In this document: piece after piece, positions 25,353 to 37,039 of the stretch
Position numbering within the stretch: position 1 is the first letter of the stretch
Layout: the number at the start of each line of letters is the position of its first letter
Assembly: GCF_958979055.1 (NCBI RefSeq)
Contig: NC_084890.1
Coordinates: 28,317,116-28,381,115 of the forward strand
DNA from: Alnus glutinosa
Lineage: Eukaryota > Streptophyta > Magnoliopsida > Fagales > Betulaceae
DNA length: 64,000 bases
Reading direction: 5' to 3'
Made by a program: the position numbers and the translations under genes
The notes under the pieces: model-generated
Databases searched by the model: none
What the model saw: only the letters and a program-made list of their open reading frames with translations
Told to the model about the DNA's origin: nothing

Positions 25353-27029
25353 TCTGCAGGAGAGGGAAATCACTCCATTCCTTCTTTTTCCTTCTTCCTT
25401 CTTCTATCTTTTGTTCCTTCTTCTTTCTCCTTCTACCCGAGACCGTTAGTGTGCAAGAGACTAAGAAGGTGAGAGACCGGAGATAGAGGGGGGCAGAGAT
25501 GGAGTGGCTCGAGAGATGAGATGAGAGACCGGAGAGAGGGGCTAAGATTGAGAGATCCGGGTGACCCGCGGGAGGAGAACCGGAACCCGTCAAACCTAGC
25601 AGAAACCCGACGAACCCCGTGAGCAATCCAGCCTAGACTCGCCAAGCCCGACCCTCCGGCGTGCGACCCAGACCCGCAACCCACATGACCGTTGATCTGA
25701 GGCTCGAACCATGGGTGATCTCCGACCCAGAAGCCCATCCCGGCAGGCCGTGGCCGGTCCTCAGCAACCCAAGACTCGTGACCCGTAAGACCCGATCCTT
25801 CATGGGTCTAATTCCCGGTGGCCGGTGAGACGATTCCGGCGGTTCTGGCCGTGACCCGATGAACCAGCCTTGCTACCCGTGAGCTGAACCCATCAGACCC
25901 AAACGATCCAGTGACCCGGCAGTGATCCCCCAACTCGCGACCCGGAAGCAACCCGATCCGTCAACCCATGACCCGAACCCGGAAATCCAACCCGGCAGTG
26001 ACCTGTTTCCGGCAGTGTCTTTCCGGCGACTTTTCCGGCGGATTTCTCTGTGCAATCCCTAGGTAAACTGATTTTAGAATGGACTAGATTATGTATTGAG
26101 TTATGAACTGATTCCATGTGTTCACTGTTTGGGCCTTGCTAGCCGGTTTATGAGTTCTCTGTTGTGGGTTAAGGCTTGATAGGAGGACTTTATGGGTATT
26201 TGGGTTGTGAAGTGGCTGAGGAGAATAGTGTTATGACTTTGTTTTATGTTTAAATGGAGATGTGGTTTGTTTGATTTAGAAATTAATTATGGGTTTTAGT
26301 AAGTTATAGAAAATATGTGAATGCTTTAATGATATTTAAATTGAGTATTTATTTATGAGATTTGAATTGATAGATTATTAGTAGAATTTTATTTAGATAT
26401 TCTTTGGTCAGTAAATGATTGTTTTGTGTTTTGACAGGTTGCGGTCGTGTATACTATTGGCTAACCGAGAGTGGTTCTCCCTCTATTTTGGTGAATTGCC
26501 AACAGTGTATTTTAGTGGTTCTCTAATTTTATGTATAAGTATAGACGGACTTTGGTTCCTTATTTCAGACTATTAAATTCGGTTATGATTAATTATGAGA
26601 TTTTTGTATATGTTTGTACTGTTAATTGCTGGATTCGTAGAGGTTGGTAATTAATTGAGTTTTGATGAATTAAGGAGGTTATGTTTATTTAAGATTCAAT
26701 GTTAAATTGATATTTTTTAAAAAGTGATTGTATTGAGGGAAAAGAGATTAGATGTTATTAAATTAATACTAAAACTAAGACATATTATGATAAGTGAAAA
26801 TAAGTAATATTCCTGAGTAATGATGTTAACACTTTATGTGTATATGTATTTATAATTATGCAGATGATGAACTGAGAGACTGTACAAAGAGACTGTGAGT
26901 ATTCCTTACTCACTCAGAGTGATACACGTAGAGCTTTCTTTAATGTTTTGATATCTGCTTTATTTAATAGTATGCAACTTGTTTGGAGCATATTGGTTGT
27001 ATTATGACATGTTTTAATATTAAGGCATA

Positions 27030-27400
27030 GAGACAGATAGGAAGCCCTGAGAGGGATAGACAACCCAGTTGGTGGGTTTGAAGCTCTGAGGGATAGACAT
27101 TCTTAGATTTATGAGCGATAGACATCCTCGGTTTTGAAGCTCTGAGAGAGATAGACAACCCAGTTGGTGGGTTTGAGGCTCTGAGAGAGATAGACATCCA
27201 TGGATTTAGGAAAGATACACATCCTCGGTTTTGAAGCTCTGAGAGAGATAGACAACCCAGTTGGTGGGTTTGAGGCTCTGAGAGAGATAGACATCCATGG
27301 AGTTTTGTGGGATTTGAGGCCCTGTGAGAGAATAGACAACCCTAGTATGTGGGTTTGGTACTCTGAGAGGGATAGACAACCCAGGACTGAGGCTTTAGAA
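27030..27400. repeat. minisatellite inside the solo LTR
   Basis: Units of about 45-50 bases share CTCTGAGAGAGATAGACA and AACCCAGTTGGTGGGTTTG. A higher-order period of about 97 bases shows two nearly identical copies (about 27,130-27,325) flanked by diverged ones. The flanking sequence has no spacers of constant length and no cas-like gene, so this is not a CRISPR. Confidence 0.85.
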
Positions 27401-28012
27401 AAAGACCCTCAGTTAAAAGCCCGTAGAAAGAATAGGGATTTCCGGGATTGGATTCTTGGCTTAAGTGTTTATAATTGTCCTCATATTGTTGCACTACATA
27501 TTGTTGCATCGCATACATTTAATTAAATCAGTAATCTTATCATTATTGAAAGCAGTTGACTGACCCATATATTTATATATGGGCGGTATAGCCCATGTTG
27601 CAGGTACGAAAGTGTATAAAGCTCAAGGATGGGAGTTTGTTAGCATTACAAGAATTAGAACTGTTCGTTAATGTAGTTGATGATTGTAGTGATTTCTTGT
27701 ATCAATTTGGAATGTAATACTTTAATTACATTTATCACTCAATAAACTCTGATGTATCTTTTTAAAGAAAACAAATTTATATTCCGCTGCGTCAGTTATC
27801 TCTGATGTAGTAACGTCACGTGGGAACCGGAGGTTTCTGCTTACGAATTTGCTGGTTCAAATTCGGGGCGTTACATAGGGGTTAAAAAGTCATCATTGAC
27901 TGAAATTTTGGGATTGCCAAAAGACCGTCCCAACTTATAAGGTAGGTCCACCCCTAAGTTTTAATTCGTTGGGATTGAGACGCGTCCCTTGGGTTTTGTT
28001 ATAGGGCACTAT

Positions 28013-29259
28013 GGGTGTTCAAACGGGGCGGTTATAACCGCTTTAAAACCGCTTATAACCGCTAACCGCTTTTAAAAGCGGTTATAAATAACCGCTAACC
28101 GCCTAGCGGAGGCGGTTAGCGGTTATAGGGTTTTAAAAGCGGTTATAAATAACCGCTAACCGCATATATATTAAAAAAAAAAAAAAAAAAAAAACCTGAC
28201 CTGAGTAGAGGGGCGTCGTTTTGGGCATTGCTGAATGCCCAAAACGACGCCGTTTTGGTAATATATATAAACCATATTTTCGAGGTTTAGGTTTCCATTT
28301 TCCATTCCCATTTCATTCTTGTTGTCGCCGACGCCGTCTCTCTCGTCTCTGCCCTCTCGTCTCTGCCCTCTCGTCTCTCTCGTCTCTGCCCTCTCGTCTC
28401 TCTCGGACGTTCGGTCCTTCACTCACGGCTTTCACGGTTCCCGCGGCCTTCATTTCACAGTTCAGCCGTCGTCGCCCGTCGACTCCACACCGTTCGTCCG
28501 TCCGTCGACTCCTTCCGTCCGACCGAGCGACACCAGGGTATATCCCTCTCTCTAGTCTCTGATTATCTACGCAGCTATGCTCTCTCTTTTGTGTATATTT
28601 TAGAGGAAATAAGAGTTGTTATCTTGATGGGTTTTCGGCTTATGTTAGTGTTTAGAAATGGTGTTTCAGAAATGTCAACTCCCATTGTAAAAGAGGCTCA
28701 GCATATTCAAATTTTAGTTTGAACTTGATATAAATAAGTTTCAGCCTTGTCTGAATATGGTCGTTGAAAACTAGTCTTCAGTTCTGACTTATGAGGGAGC
28801 ATACTTATTTTGTGTTTCTGTTGTTATATTAGTCATTTGTGTGTGTGGTGGTGGTGGGGGTGGAGTGGGGGAGGGATTAACTGAGTTGATTCGGTCGTCC
28901 TTGTGTGTGTGGACTTTTTGTTGGTTGCCAGATTGTTGCTCCCGATGATTGAACTTGATATAAATAAGTTTCAGCCTTGTCTGAATGTGATTGTTGAAAA
29001 CTAGTCTTCTGTACAAAAAATGGCCCAAAACAGGTGTAAATCTGGCCCAAAATTGGTGTAAAAATAGCCCAAAACCGATTTTAACCCGGCCCAAAACCGG
29101 TTTTCAAAAGCGGTTTCAAACCGCCGGTTATAACCACTAACAGGCGGTTATAAAAATAACCGCCTCCGCCCAGGCGGTTGCGGTTGGTAAAATAAAAATA
29201 ACCGCTAGGCGGTTAGCGGTTTTAGCCAATAACCGCCGGTTATAACCGCTTGTACACCC
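28013..29259. mobile_element. non-autonomous hAT-like element with GCGGTTATAACCGC arrays
   Basis: The left end GGGTGTTCAAACGG and the right end (complement GGGTGTACAAGCGG) form short terminal inverted repeats. Both subterminal zones (28,036-28,165 and 29,100-29,250) are packed with GCGGTTA/TAACCGC motifs in both orientations, as in hAT subterminal repeats. A clean 8-bp duplication is not visible (CACTAT left, CACATAAT right). No transposase is present. The interior has promoter-like and leader-like sequence and a 60-bp direct repeat (28,720-28,775 and 28,947-29,009). Confidence 0.7.
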
Positions 29260-29689
29260 CCACATAATGCATGTTCTAATCTCAACAAATCTAATTCCAA
29301 ACCCAAACTCAGCATGATGCCTAGACGTCCACGGAACCGGAATTTGAACTGGAAAGGAGTCGGTCACTTAAAAAAAAGAGGCAAAATTGTCATTTCACTT
29401 TTTTGGATAATTTCGCCCATTCTTTTTTATAAACCGACTCCTCTCTAGTTCATGATCCAATTTCGACTTCCACTTACTCTATTCAGGATGGTATGCCGAA
29501 AGAGGTGGAGTTACTACAAAAAGGTAAAGCTTGGGAGTCAGTTGGATTGCTCAAGAGAAAGAAAGCTAAATGGTGCAAATGAGTCTACAATAAGAAATAG
29601 TCATCAGAGAAAGCTATGTGGTCAAGTGGACTAGTAGAGAAGCATGGTGTTATGTCTAAACTATGTCCTAGAGGGTACTTGTGGATTAT

Positions 29690-30272
29690 GATTGCCCTTG
29701 AGGGCAATGGGCGGAGGCATATTGAGAGGCGATTGTTAGACTTGATAGGTTTCAAGTCAAGGTGGAGATTGTTAAGGTATGGGTGACTTAGATTCCATCC
29801 TCATCGTGGGCCCCACATGTTTCTTTGGTTTTGGTTAGCAGACTCTTTACAAGTCCTATTTGGTTTTATGTTGAATCACCGAGTCCTACGTGTAGGAGTA
29901 TTGACCGACTTTTGGTCTTATATAAAGGCATGTTTAGCCTTTAGGTGAAATAGGGGTATGCAAAAATTGAGAGAAAGAAGCAGCTAAGAGAAACAAAAGA
30001 AAGAGAGGTTTTTTCCCTTTTGTTATTATTCTCGTTTTGGGTAAAAAGTGAGAATTTGATGCATTGGGGCTTTAGATTTGAGCGGTTTTCTCGCCATGTT
30101 ACTCTCTTGCACCTTTTGATAGTGAATTTTCTCTAAGTTGCTTTCACCAGTGGGCGTACCTTATATTGAGGAAACCACTTAAATTTGGTGTCGTGTGTGA
30201 TTGATTTAATTTTGCTGTCTTCTTATTTTTCGCATCTCACGGGTCTTGGGAAATAGGATAAATTCCCTAACA
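29690..30272 (+). mobile_element. Copia-type LTR with adjoining 3' internal end
   Basis: TGTTAAGGTATGGG at 29770 to TTCCCTAACA at 30272 forms a 503-bp LTR with TGTTA...TAACA ends. It is preceded by CAAGGTGGAGAT, the polypurine tract typical of the 3' internal end of plant Copia elements. No second LTR or coding region was found, so the 5' part is lost. A possible LTR promoter (TTATATAAAGGCATG near 29,919) is visible. Confidence 0.75.
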
Positions 30273-30901
30273 AACTTTACATCTTTTTTTGGGTTTATAT
30301 TAGCATCTTGAAAAAATTTACAGTATAAATGATGATAGTTTTATTACAAAACCACTAAATTTAACCTACCAGCAGCATGATTGTTTTGTACTTATCTTTT
30401 GCTAAACAATAGTTTCTTGGGAAGTCGACTCTCTATAGCCCCAAAAAGTTTAGTCTACATGCAGTGATGCTTCAACTATCACTGATTCACATGCGGATAG
30501 TAATATTACAGCTTAAAATTCCTAATTTCTATGTGTAATAATCTATTAGTTCTTGCTTTTTTGTGTTAAGAAGGTTAATTTATTGAATCATTTTAACAGT
30601 TTTTGAGATTGTGGCATCACACAGTTTTACTAACTACATGTTGAATGGTTTGTGCATACAAAACAAGAAAGCATCATTGTAGTGACTGATATTATTTTAT
30701 TTTGACATTGGATTTTCCAAGTTTGAGATAGGGACTCCACTAGCTGTGCGTGTGTTACTTACCAATCTAAAAAATATACTTTCTGCTCTGTACATGCTCA
30801 CTTTTTTCTTTTCCTTGTACCATTCTTAAGATTTATCGTTCTTTTAATTGCAACATTGTTCTCTTTTGACTAATTTTCTCTTTGTGTCAGTGTGATATAA
30901 A

Positions 30902-31654
30902 ATGTCTCGAAGGTATGATAGCCGGACAACGATATTCTCCCCAGAAGGTCGTCTCTACCAAGTTGAATATGCAATGGAGGCCATTGGAAATGCTGGAAGT
31001 GCAATAGGGATTTTATCAAAGGATGGAGTTGTCTTGGTTGGTGAAAAGAAGGTCACTTCCAAACTCCTCCAAACCTCAACATCAACTGAAAAGATGTATA
31101 AGATTGATGACCATGTAGCGTGTGCTGTCGCTGGAATCATGTCAGATGCCAACATCCTTATCAACACGGCTAGAGTCCAAGCCCAGCGTTATACATATGC
31201 TTACCAAGAGCCAATGCCTGTTGAACAGCTTGTCCAATCTCTCTGTGACACCAAACAAGGTTACACACAATTTGGTGGGCTCCGTCCATTTGGTGTTTCA
31301 TTTCTTTTTGCAGGGTGGGACAAAAACTTTGGTTTCCAGCTTTACATGAGTGACCCAAGTGGAAACTATGGTGGTTGGAAGGCTGCAGCGATTGGGGCAA
31401 ACAACCAGGCAGCACAGTCAATGCTTAAGCAGGATTATAAGGATGAAATCACAAGAGAAGAAGCAGTTGAGCTTGCTCTGAAAGTGCTCAGTAAGACAAT
31501 GGACAGCACAAGTCTTACTTCAGATAAACTAGAATTGGCTGAAGTCTTCCTCTTGCCCTCTGGAAAAGTTAAGTACCAGGTATGCGCAGCAGAGACCCTG
31601 AGCAAGTTGTTAGTGAAGTTGGGAATGACCCAACCTGCTGCTGCTGAGACATGA
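30902..31654 (+). CDS. PAC1: 20S proteasome subunit alpha type-4 (alpha-3/PAC1)
   Basis: An uninterrupted 250-codon frame, the usual length of plant PAC1. The start [17 protein letters not shown] followed by [11 protein letters not shown] is the alpha-subunit signature that forms the gate side of the outer ring. Further conserved pieces are [34 protein letters not shown] [11 protein letters not shown] and [12 protein letters not shown]. Alpha subunits have no catalytic Thr. The protein is structural in the 20S core that degrades ubiquitinated proteins in cytosol and nucleus. The first in-frame ATG lies 11 bases after an acceptor (AG at 30889-30890), so the leader is spliced. A retrocopy is a possible alternative to an intronless coding exon, but no poly(A) tail or duplication flanks it. 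Confidence 0.95.
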   Translation: MSRRYDSRTTIFSPEGRLYQVEYAMEAIGNAGSAIGILSKDGVVLVGEKKVTSKLLQTSTSTEKMYKIDDHVACAVAGIMSDANILINTARVQAQRYTYAYQEPMPVEQLVQSLCDTKQGYTQFGGLRPFGVSFLFAGWDKNFGFQLYMSDPSGNYGGWKAAAIGANNQAAQSMLKQDYKDEITREEAVELALKVLSKTMDSTSLTSDKLELAEVFLLPSGKVKYQVCAAETLSKLLVKLGMTQPAAAET

Positions 31655-34452
31655 ATTTCAGGTATACCCTGCGTTTCTGTATTTGATTAGATATGAATTT
31701 CAGGATTTATTGGCACATGTTGCTGTATGTGTTTAACGTTATAAAACCAGATTATGGATTCTTCCTCTGGTATAATTGGTCCTTTATTTAATCGTCTATG
31801 TTTGACCAAGTTATATGAGCTTGATTTGGACTAGCATACATACTAGATGAGTGAACTTGTGGAGCTTCCATTGCAGCATTTCTAGGATGCTGCACAATAT
31901 GCTAATAATGTAACAGCACTTCCAAATGCTGTTGAAAGATTATGGCAGGCTTGAGTGGATGTTTAAGCACCATTAACTTTTCTTAACATATACAAAGAGC
32001 ATTCTGCCCTACTCAGTCGGTTGGAAATGTTAAAACTTGAAAAGGTTCTAATTAATGGTGGGACTCTTTCTGGTTATCTAGTTGCTACCTCTTGCATTTT
32101 ATGAAGATGTCTTGTTTATAGCTATTTTGCTTTAATTTCGAAACTAGGTTGCCAGATTGAGTCCCATATATATTTTGTTTCCATAAGCTTCGCTGCCACG
32201 GATGTTCTTAAGGAAATCCCAAGTGAATGGAAACCTATGGGATGCTACATCACTGGGAAGACCGAAAGAAAGGACATCAAGAATGTTAATTAGTTAACCA
32301 CAGTGTGGGAATTGGTTAGGACCATTCTGCTGTTTGCTCACAGGCTAATCCGAATTGATTGAAATTCTAAATTTCAATCCCCTTCCTAGACCTAGCTCTG
32401 GATGGCGAATGAGCCGGGTTGAGGTCGTGTTGAGGTATTAGTATGAAATTGTATAGGTTAAACTTAACTTGATCTATTTAATTAAATGAATTAGACTCCT
32501 CAACTCTAATTCGCTAATTTTGTATTGGGTTTGTGAGTCATGTCAAATGTTTGGCCTTAAATGTGATGTTGAATTCGGGTCGTATCAATGTATGGGTATT
32601 AGAATATATAGGTTAATCTTATTCCGATCCATTTAATTAAACGGGTTAGAGCTTTCAATCCTAACATGCTAATTTTATATTGAATTCATGTCAGGTTCGT
32701 CAGTCATGGTAAAAATTGTTAGTCTTCCCTAGTCCTCTAAGGCAATGTATCCTACAAAAAACAGGAAAGGCTAGAATGGGCAATTTGACTACCACAATCT
32801 TAATTATTAAATTGACTACTAATCGAATGATGCTACTCATTTTACTTGATCCAGTGATTGCTGTTTGGAGGTGAAATAGTCGATTGGGTGGAAAAGCCGT
32901 TCTAACATTATTTGATCTCATAGGCATGGGAGTGTCTTTTAGGAATGTTACCACACGAATTTTCTTTAGATCTTCTGGCCTTTTATAGGCTCTATTTATC
33001 ATCTTTAGCGATCTATCTCTCATCATTTCAAAATTGTAGGCTTATTCTCCGCAGTGACATCTCCTCCAGTCGAATATGCTTTGGGTTTTACATTTAGATT
33101 TTTCTGACTTGGATCTATCTTCCACCCCCTACTCTGCCTACAAACGCACTTCACCACCGTCATCTTTGGCATCTCCGCTCTCCATCGTTGCCTCCCCACG
33201 TCCCTGTCGCTAATTCACACGCCTCTAATTAGCCTTCACACGTTTGCATGTAGAATTCATGCTCCCCCGCATCCTCGCTGTCTCCGCTGCTGGTGTTGTT
33301 GTTTTTTGGGTTTAGTGATTTATTTCTGTTTTTTCCTACGTTTTTCTGTTTCTGTTGTTGTTTCCCAACAAGTGTTTGGGTAAGGTTGAAGGTTATTTCA
33401 CTATTTTGAGGGTCATGTCCCTATCTGCGCCCCTTATTCTGAGGTTCGGGTAGGGTTGAAGAGTCTCATGACGATCATGCGGCATGCTCCTGCATGCGCT
33501 TTGTCTAGCCACCTTAAACGGGGGTCACTTTTTTTTTTTTTTGCTCGTGCCAAGGATCTATAAAACTGCGTCATTCATTTAATACATTTGTATTTAATTT
33601 TTGTTTATTTATGAGTTTGTCCAATCCTTCTTTGTTGTTCTTACTAATATTTATGCTTTGATGTATTTAAAAAAAAAATTTAAAAAAAAAAAAGAGAAAA
33701 GAGTCGGTACTATTCTATAGTCTAAACCGCTTTTCCCTCCTCGTGGTTGTCAACAAATTGCACAAATATAAGACATGCCAGTCCCATAATACTTTGTTGT
33801 CACTTAAACATTTTCAAATGCCTACAAATAATAATAATAAAAAATAAAAAAATAAAAAATAAAAAATTAAGCCCATTATCTCCTGTAAACGAAACAAAAT
33901 AAAATAAAATAAAATAAAATAAAGGAAGGTAACATATAGGCTGGAGCAAGTACAAAAACATTGAAAAGATTGATAAAGACAATGAGAAGATCGACTGTCT
34001 GAAATTCCATGCAATTAATAAAGGTTACATAAAATAAAAACACTACTACTTCCAATCACCAACAGAGAAAGTAGACACAACCCCACTTGCTCTGCTTATT
34101 TCAAAGTTTAACATGTTTTTTCTTCATGGCCGGGATGGGATGTCGATCTCATTTCAGGGAGTTTTTCAATGTCAATCACGAACCTCTACTTCTTGACATC
34201 TTTCTTTATCAGCCTCTCGATCAGATCAAGAGCTTCGATCATTTGCATATTTTTTGTGAGCACCACAGAAATTTAACATTTTATCCAACTCCACTACCAC
34301 CAATGCTTCTCATTTCTCTGCCAACGCATGGACTTCATTAGCCTGCAAATTATATAACCCACCCAAGCTAGCTACCAGCCCTTCCATAACACCTAGCCTC
34401 CAAATATCATGCTGCAGAATATCCACAAGATCATGGCCTAGCCACCCGGGAG
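31655..34452. other. PAC1 3' UTR and spacer without a recognised gene
   Basis: The PAC1 3' UTR should end within the first few hundred bases. After that come AT-rich sequence, the GGGTCGTGT-type repeat listed separately, and a GC-richer stretch at 33,100-33,480 with short open frames but no family match. An (AAAAT)n run is near 33,895-33,922. Confidence 0.5.
32390..32720. repeat. degraded GGGTCGTGT-type repeat, copy 1
   Basis: Phrases such as AATTCGGGTCGTATCAATG, GTATAGGTTAAACTTA and TTTAATTAAACGGGTTAGAG recur in related form at 61.45-61.75 kb and 62.2-62.94 kb. The family looks like a non-autonomous DNA transposon; the termini were not resolved here. Confidence 0.5.
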
Positions 34453-34640
34453 ATGGGCTTCACTAATCTGCAGAAAATTCAACAACTTCCCCTTGTCAAC
34501 ATCAGTAATCCAGCACAAAAAATATTACTCTTAGCCGGATTAGCCCTTAGTCCCGAAAGGCTTTCAAACTCAACCAAGACATCCTTAATAAGCCAAACAG
34601 AATTAAGAGTAGCTGCTGAGAAAAGATTCATTAATTTGAT
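34453..34640 (-). mobile_element. LINE reverse-transcriptase fragment
   Basis: The minus strand reads LIKDVLVEFESLSGLRANPA followed by KSNIFCAGL, the segment after the FADD motif in plant L1 reverse transcriptases. It is open here but truncated on both sides. The adjoining 34.1-34.45 kb also reads as broken minus-strand coding sequence that I could not assign. Confidence 0.7.
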
Positions 34641-35599
34641 TTTTTTTGATTAATTGTTGTGAGAGTTATTTTTGGAACTTTGCTTTTATTTAGCACAATA
34701 TTGACTGCTAATTTCATTGTTATTTGTTCGAACATTGAGAAGTTAGTAATTTAAGTGAAGCTTTTATGGATTTATGATGTTCAGCTTTCATTTTTTTTTT
34801 TTTCTTTTTAAGCAGGTTCAAGCAATATTCTTGGGAAAGAATGGTGTTGGAAAGGTCACACCGCTGTGATGGATAGTATGTTTATATTACTACATGAAAT
34901 TAAGCATGGTTTGATTTACTCAACTGATAATAATATTCAGGTTTTTTAATGTTTGATTGAAGAAAGAAGAGATGGTAAATTAGAATGGTAGTTTTGGAGC
35001 ATTTGGTGGTGGGAAAATTTTGAAATTGTAGCGTGGATATATAAGAACCGAACTTTTTTCTTCACTTATAATCATTGATCTTTCAAGTTCGTAGGTTCTC
35101 TCTACACTTTTGAAACCAAACTTTTCTATTTGGAATAAATCTAAAATTAGTCATTGTAGTCCGAATTAACAATTAGCTTTATTTGGTATTAAAATAAGCT
35201 CAGAAGTCCCTGAGGTATGTTAAAAAAATAATTTACTTCATACAGTCAAATTATGTCCACTTAATTAAAAAATTTTGTTAATGTAACACCAACTTAAATA
35301 GGACACATGTCACCAAATTATCAAAATTAGAAACCTAAGGGATGTCAATAAACTTGCATTCAACCACAAGGGGTGCATGTGCTTTTTACCCTAAAAATTT
35401 GCTCCATTGGAAAACAAGTCTTTTCCTGTTGTGGACTCTTTGGAGAGAGAAACAATTGTACTTTTGATGCTATGTTGAGAAGCCTTCTTTTGAAATTAAA
35501 TCAGTCTTATTGTATCCTCAAAAAAATAAATAAAAAATCAGTCTTATTGCGATATTTGTGTGAGTGGTCTACTTCTAATTTTACATGAAAACAAGGGGT

Positions 35600-36420
35600 A
35601 GGTATCGACATACCCTTTGTTTTCATTCTTTTAAAAAAATTGTAAAATTTTTCAAAGATTCAGGTATGAGTATTTTTAGAAATTCTATTAAATTCTGACC
35701 AATACTTAAATCCTTGATTTTTTTTTCTTTTTCTTTCCTAAAAAAATTACGGGTATTTTGAGAATTTTTATATGATTTAAAGAAAAATTCTAACGGAGTT
35801 GAAATAGAAAAAATTTGAGAGATGGATACCCTAAATTGACACTTTTTAAAGTTTAATACTTAATTGCAAAAGTGATGAAAGATCCAGGGTTCTAAGTGAA
35901 GTTTTCATAATTTTTAATTTGATAGTGATCAAGAATAAAAGGGAAAACTTCACTTATAACTCCTGATCTTTCATCACTTTTGAAAAAAGATACAAAAACT
36001 TTAAAATATGTCAATTTAGGGTATTCATCTTTCAATTTTTTTTTTTATTTTTTTTTTTAATTTCAACCCTTTGTTAGAATTTTTTATTAAATCCTATCAA
36101 AAATACCCTTGTTTCTATTTTTTTTAAAAAAAAATTATAAAAATTTTCAAAGAGTCAGGCATGCGTATTTTTGCAAATTCCGTTAAATTTTGACCAACCC
36201 CTAAATCCTAGTAATTTTTTTTCCCCTAAAAAAAAAAAAAGATGAATATTTTGATAGGATTTAACGGAAAATTCTAAAGGATGCTTGAAATTGAAAAAAA
36301 TTAAAAAAAAAATTAAAATAAAAATTGAAAGATAGATATCCTAAATTGAGACTTTTTAAAGTTTTAGTACTTTTTTTCAAAAATAATGAAAGATCAGAGG
36401 TTATAAGTGAAGAATAAAGA
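35600..36420. repeat. two adjacent copies of a long-palindrome MITE
   Basis: Copy B (about 35,943-36,415) has arms of about 100 bases (AACTTCACTTATAACTCC... at the left, ...GTTATAAGTGAAG at the right), and the interior is also largely palindromic. Copy A (about 35,600-35,910) is the same family without its left arm and ends CTAAGTGAAGTTTTC. Copy A's right arm and copy B's left arm form a second inverted repeat around 35,920. Confidence 0.75.
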
Positions 36421-36539
36421 TTTTTTGTCCAAAAAAATCTGTATTATTTTAGACATAAATCATTGTTTAAGAATAAATATAGATATAATTAGTTTTGGAC
36501 AAAAAATTATAATCATTCATGGTGTATTGCTCCAATTGT

Positions 36540-37039
36540 TAGAGCACTCCCAATGGATTATCTATTTACAACTTTAAGCTAGAATAGATAACAAAAGTGT
36601 TAAAAAGAGACTCCATCAGCTTATGTATTCCAACTCTATAATAGATTTTTCTTAATTCCATAAATAGTGAAACTCTACAAGTAGAGTTATACTATTCACT
36701 TATCTATTTTTTTTTATTCTTCATCTCCACTTTTTTAGCTTTGCTTTTTTGCTTTTTCCCTCCACCACTCCACGTTTTTTCATTTTTTTTTCTTCCTTTT
36801 ATAGTGGAGATCTAAGAGAAAGTGTGTAAAGTAGTGGAGTTATGAAGCGGGACTCATGTAAAAAAAAAAAAAATACTATAATGAAATAAATTAATTAAAA
36901 ATAATAAAAAATAATATAGAGTTAAGAATGGATAATCGGATGTATAGTGTATTTAAAATTTATTAGCTAAACTAGATAAAATAGATTTTGATTAGCTATT
37001 CTAGATTGAAAAATACATAAGCCATTGGGAATGCTCCTA
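36540..37039. repeat. MITE with GAGCATTCCCAATGG ends
   Basis: The left end GAGCACTCCCAATGGATTAT is matched by the complement of the right end, GGAGCATTCCCAATGGCTTA. The element is about 500 bp, AT-rich, and has no open frame. The target-site duplication is unclear. Confidence 0.7.

Larger units (their letters stand above)
24639..27880. mobile_element. solo LTR, 3,232 bp, with 5-bp target-site duplication
   Basis: The element starts TGTAGCGCCCCAG at 24644 and ends CGGGGCGTTACA at 27875, a TG...CA LTR with near-complementary ends. TAGGG flanks it at 24639-24643 and 27876-27880. No internal retrotransposon domains or second LTR follow, so it is a solo LTR left by recombination. The TGTAACGCCCC-type end is common among plant Ty3/gypsy LTRs; the lineage is not proven here. 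It contains a long TA repeat, a caulimovirid fragment and a minisatellite. Confidence 0.85.

Noticed and set aside
27030..27400. CRISPR-like direct repeats
   Set aside because: Units are diverged and contiguous with no unique spacers. The region is inside a plant LTR.
28171..28562. Open frames on both strands as a small Arg/Ser-rich protein
   Set aside because: They come from CTCTCGTCTCTGCC repeats in a leader-like stretch of a transposon.
30902..31654. PAC1 as a processed retrocopy because its coding part has no intron
   Set aside because: The frame is intact, a splice acceptor stands just before the ATG, and no poly(A) tail or target-site duplication was found. I also expect few coding introns in plant PAC1, but could not check this.
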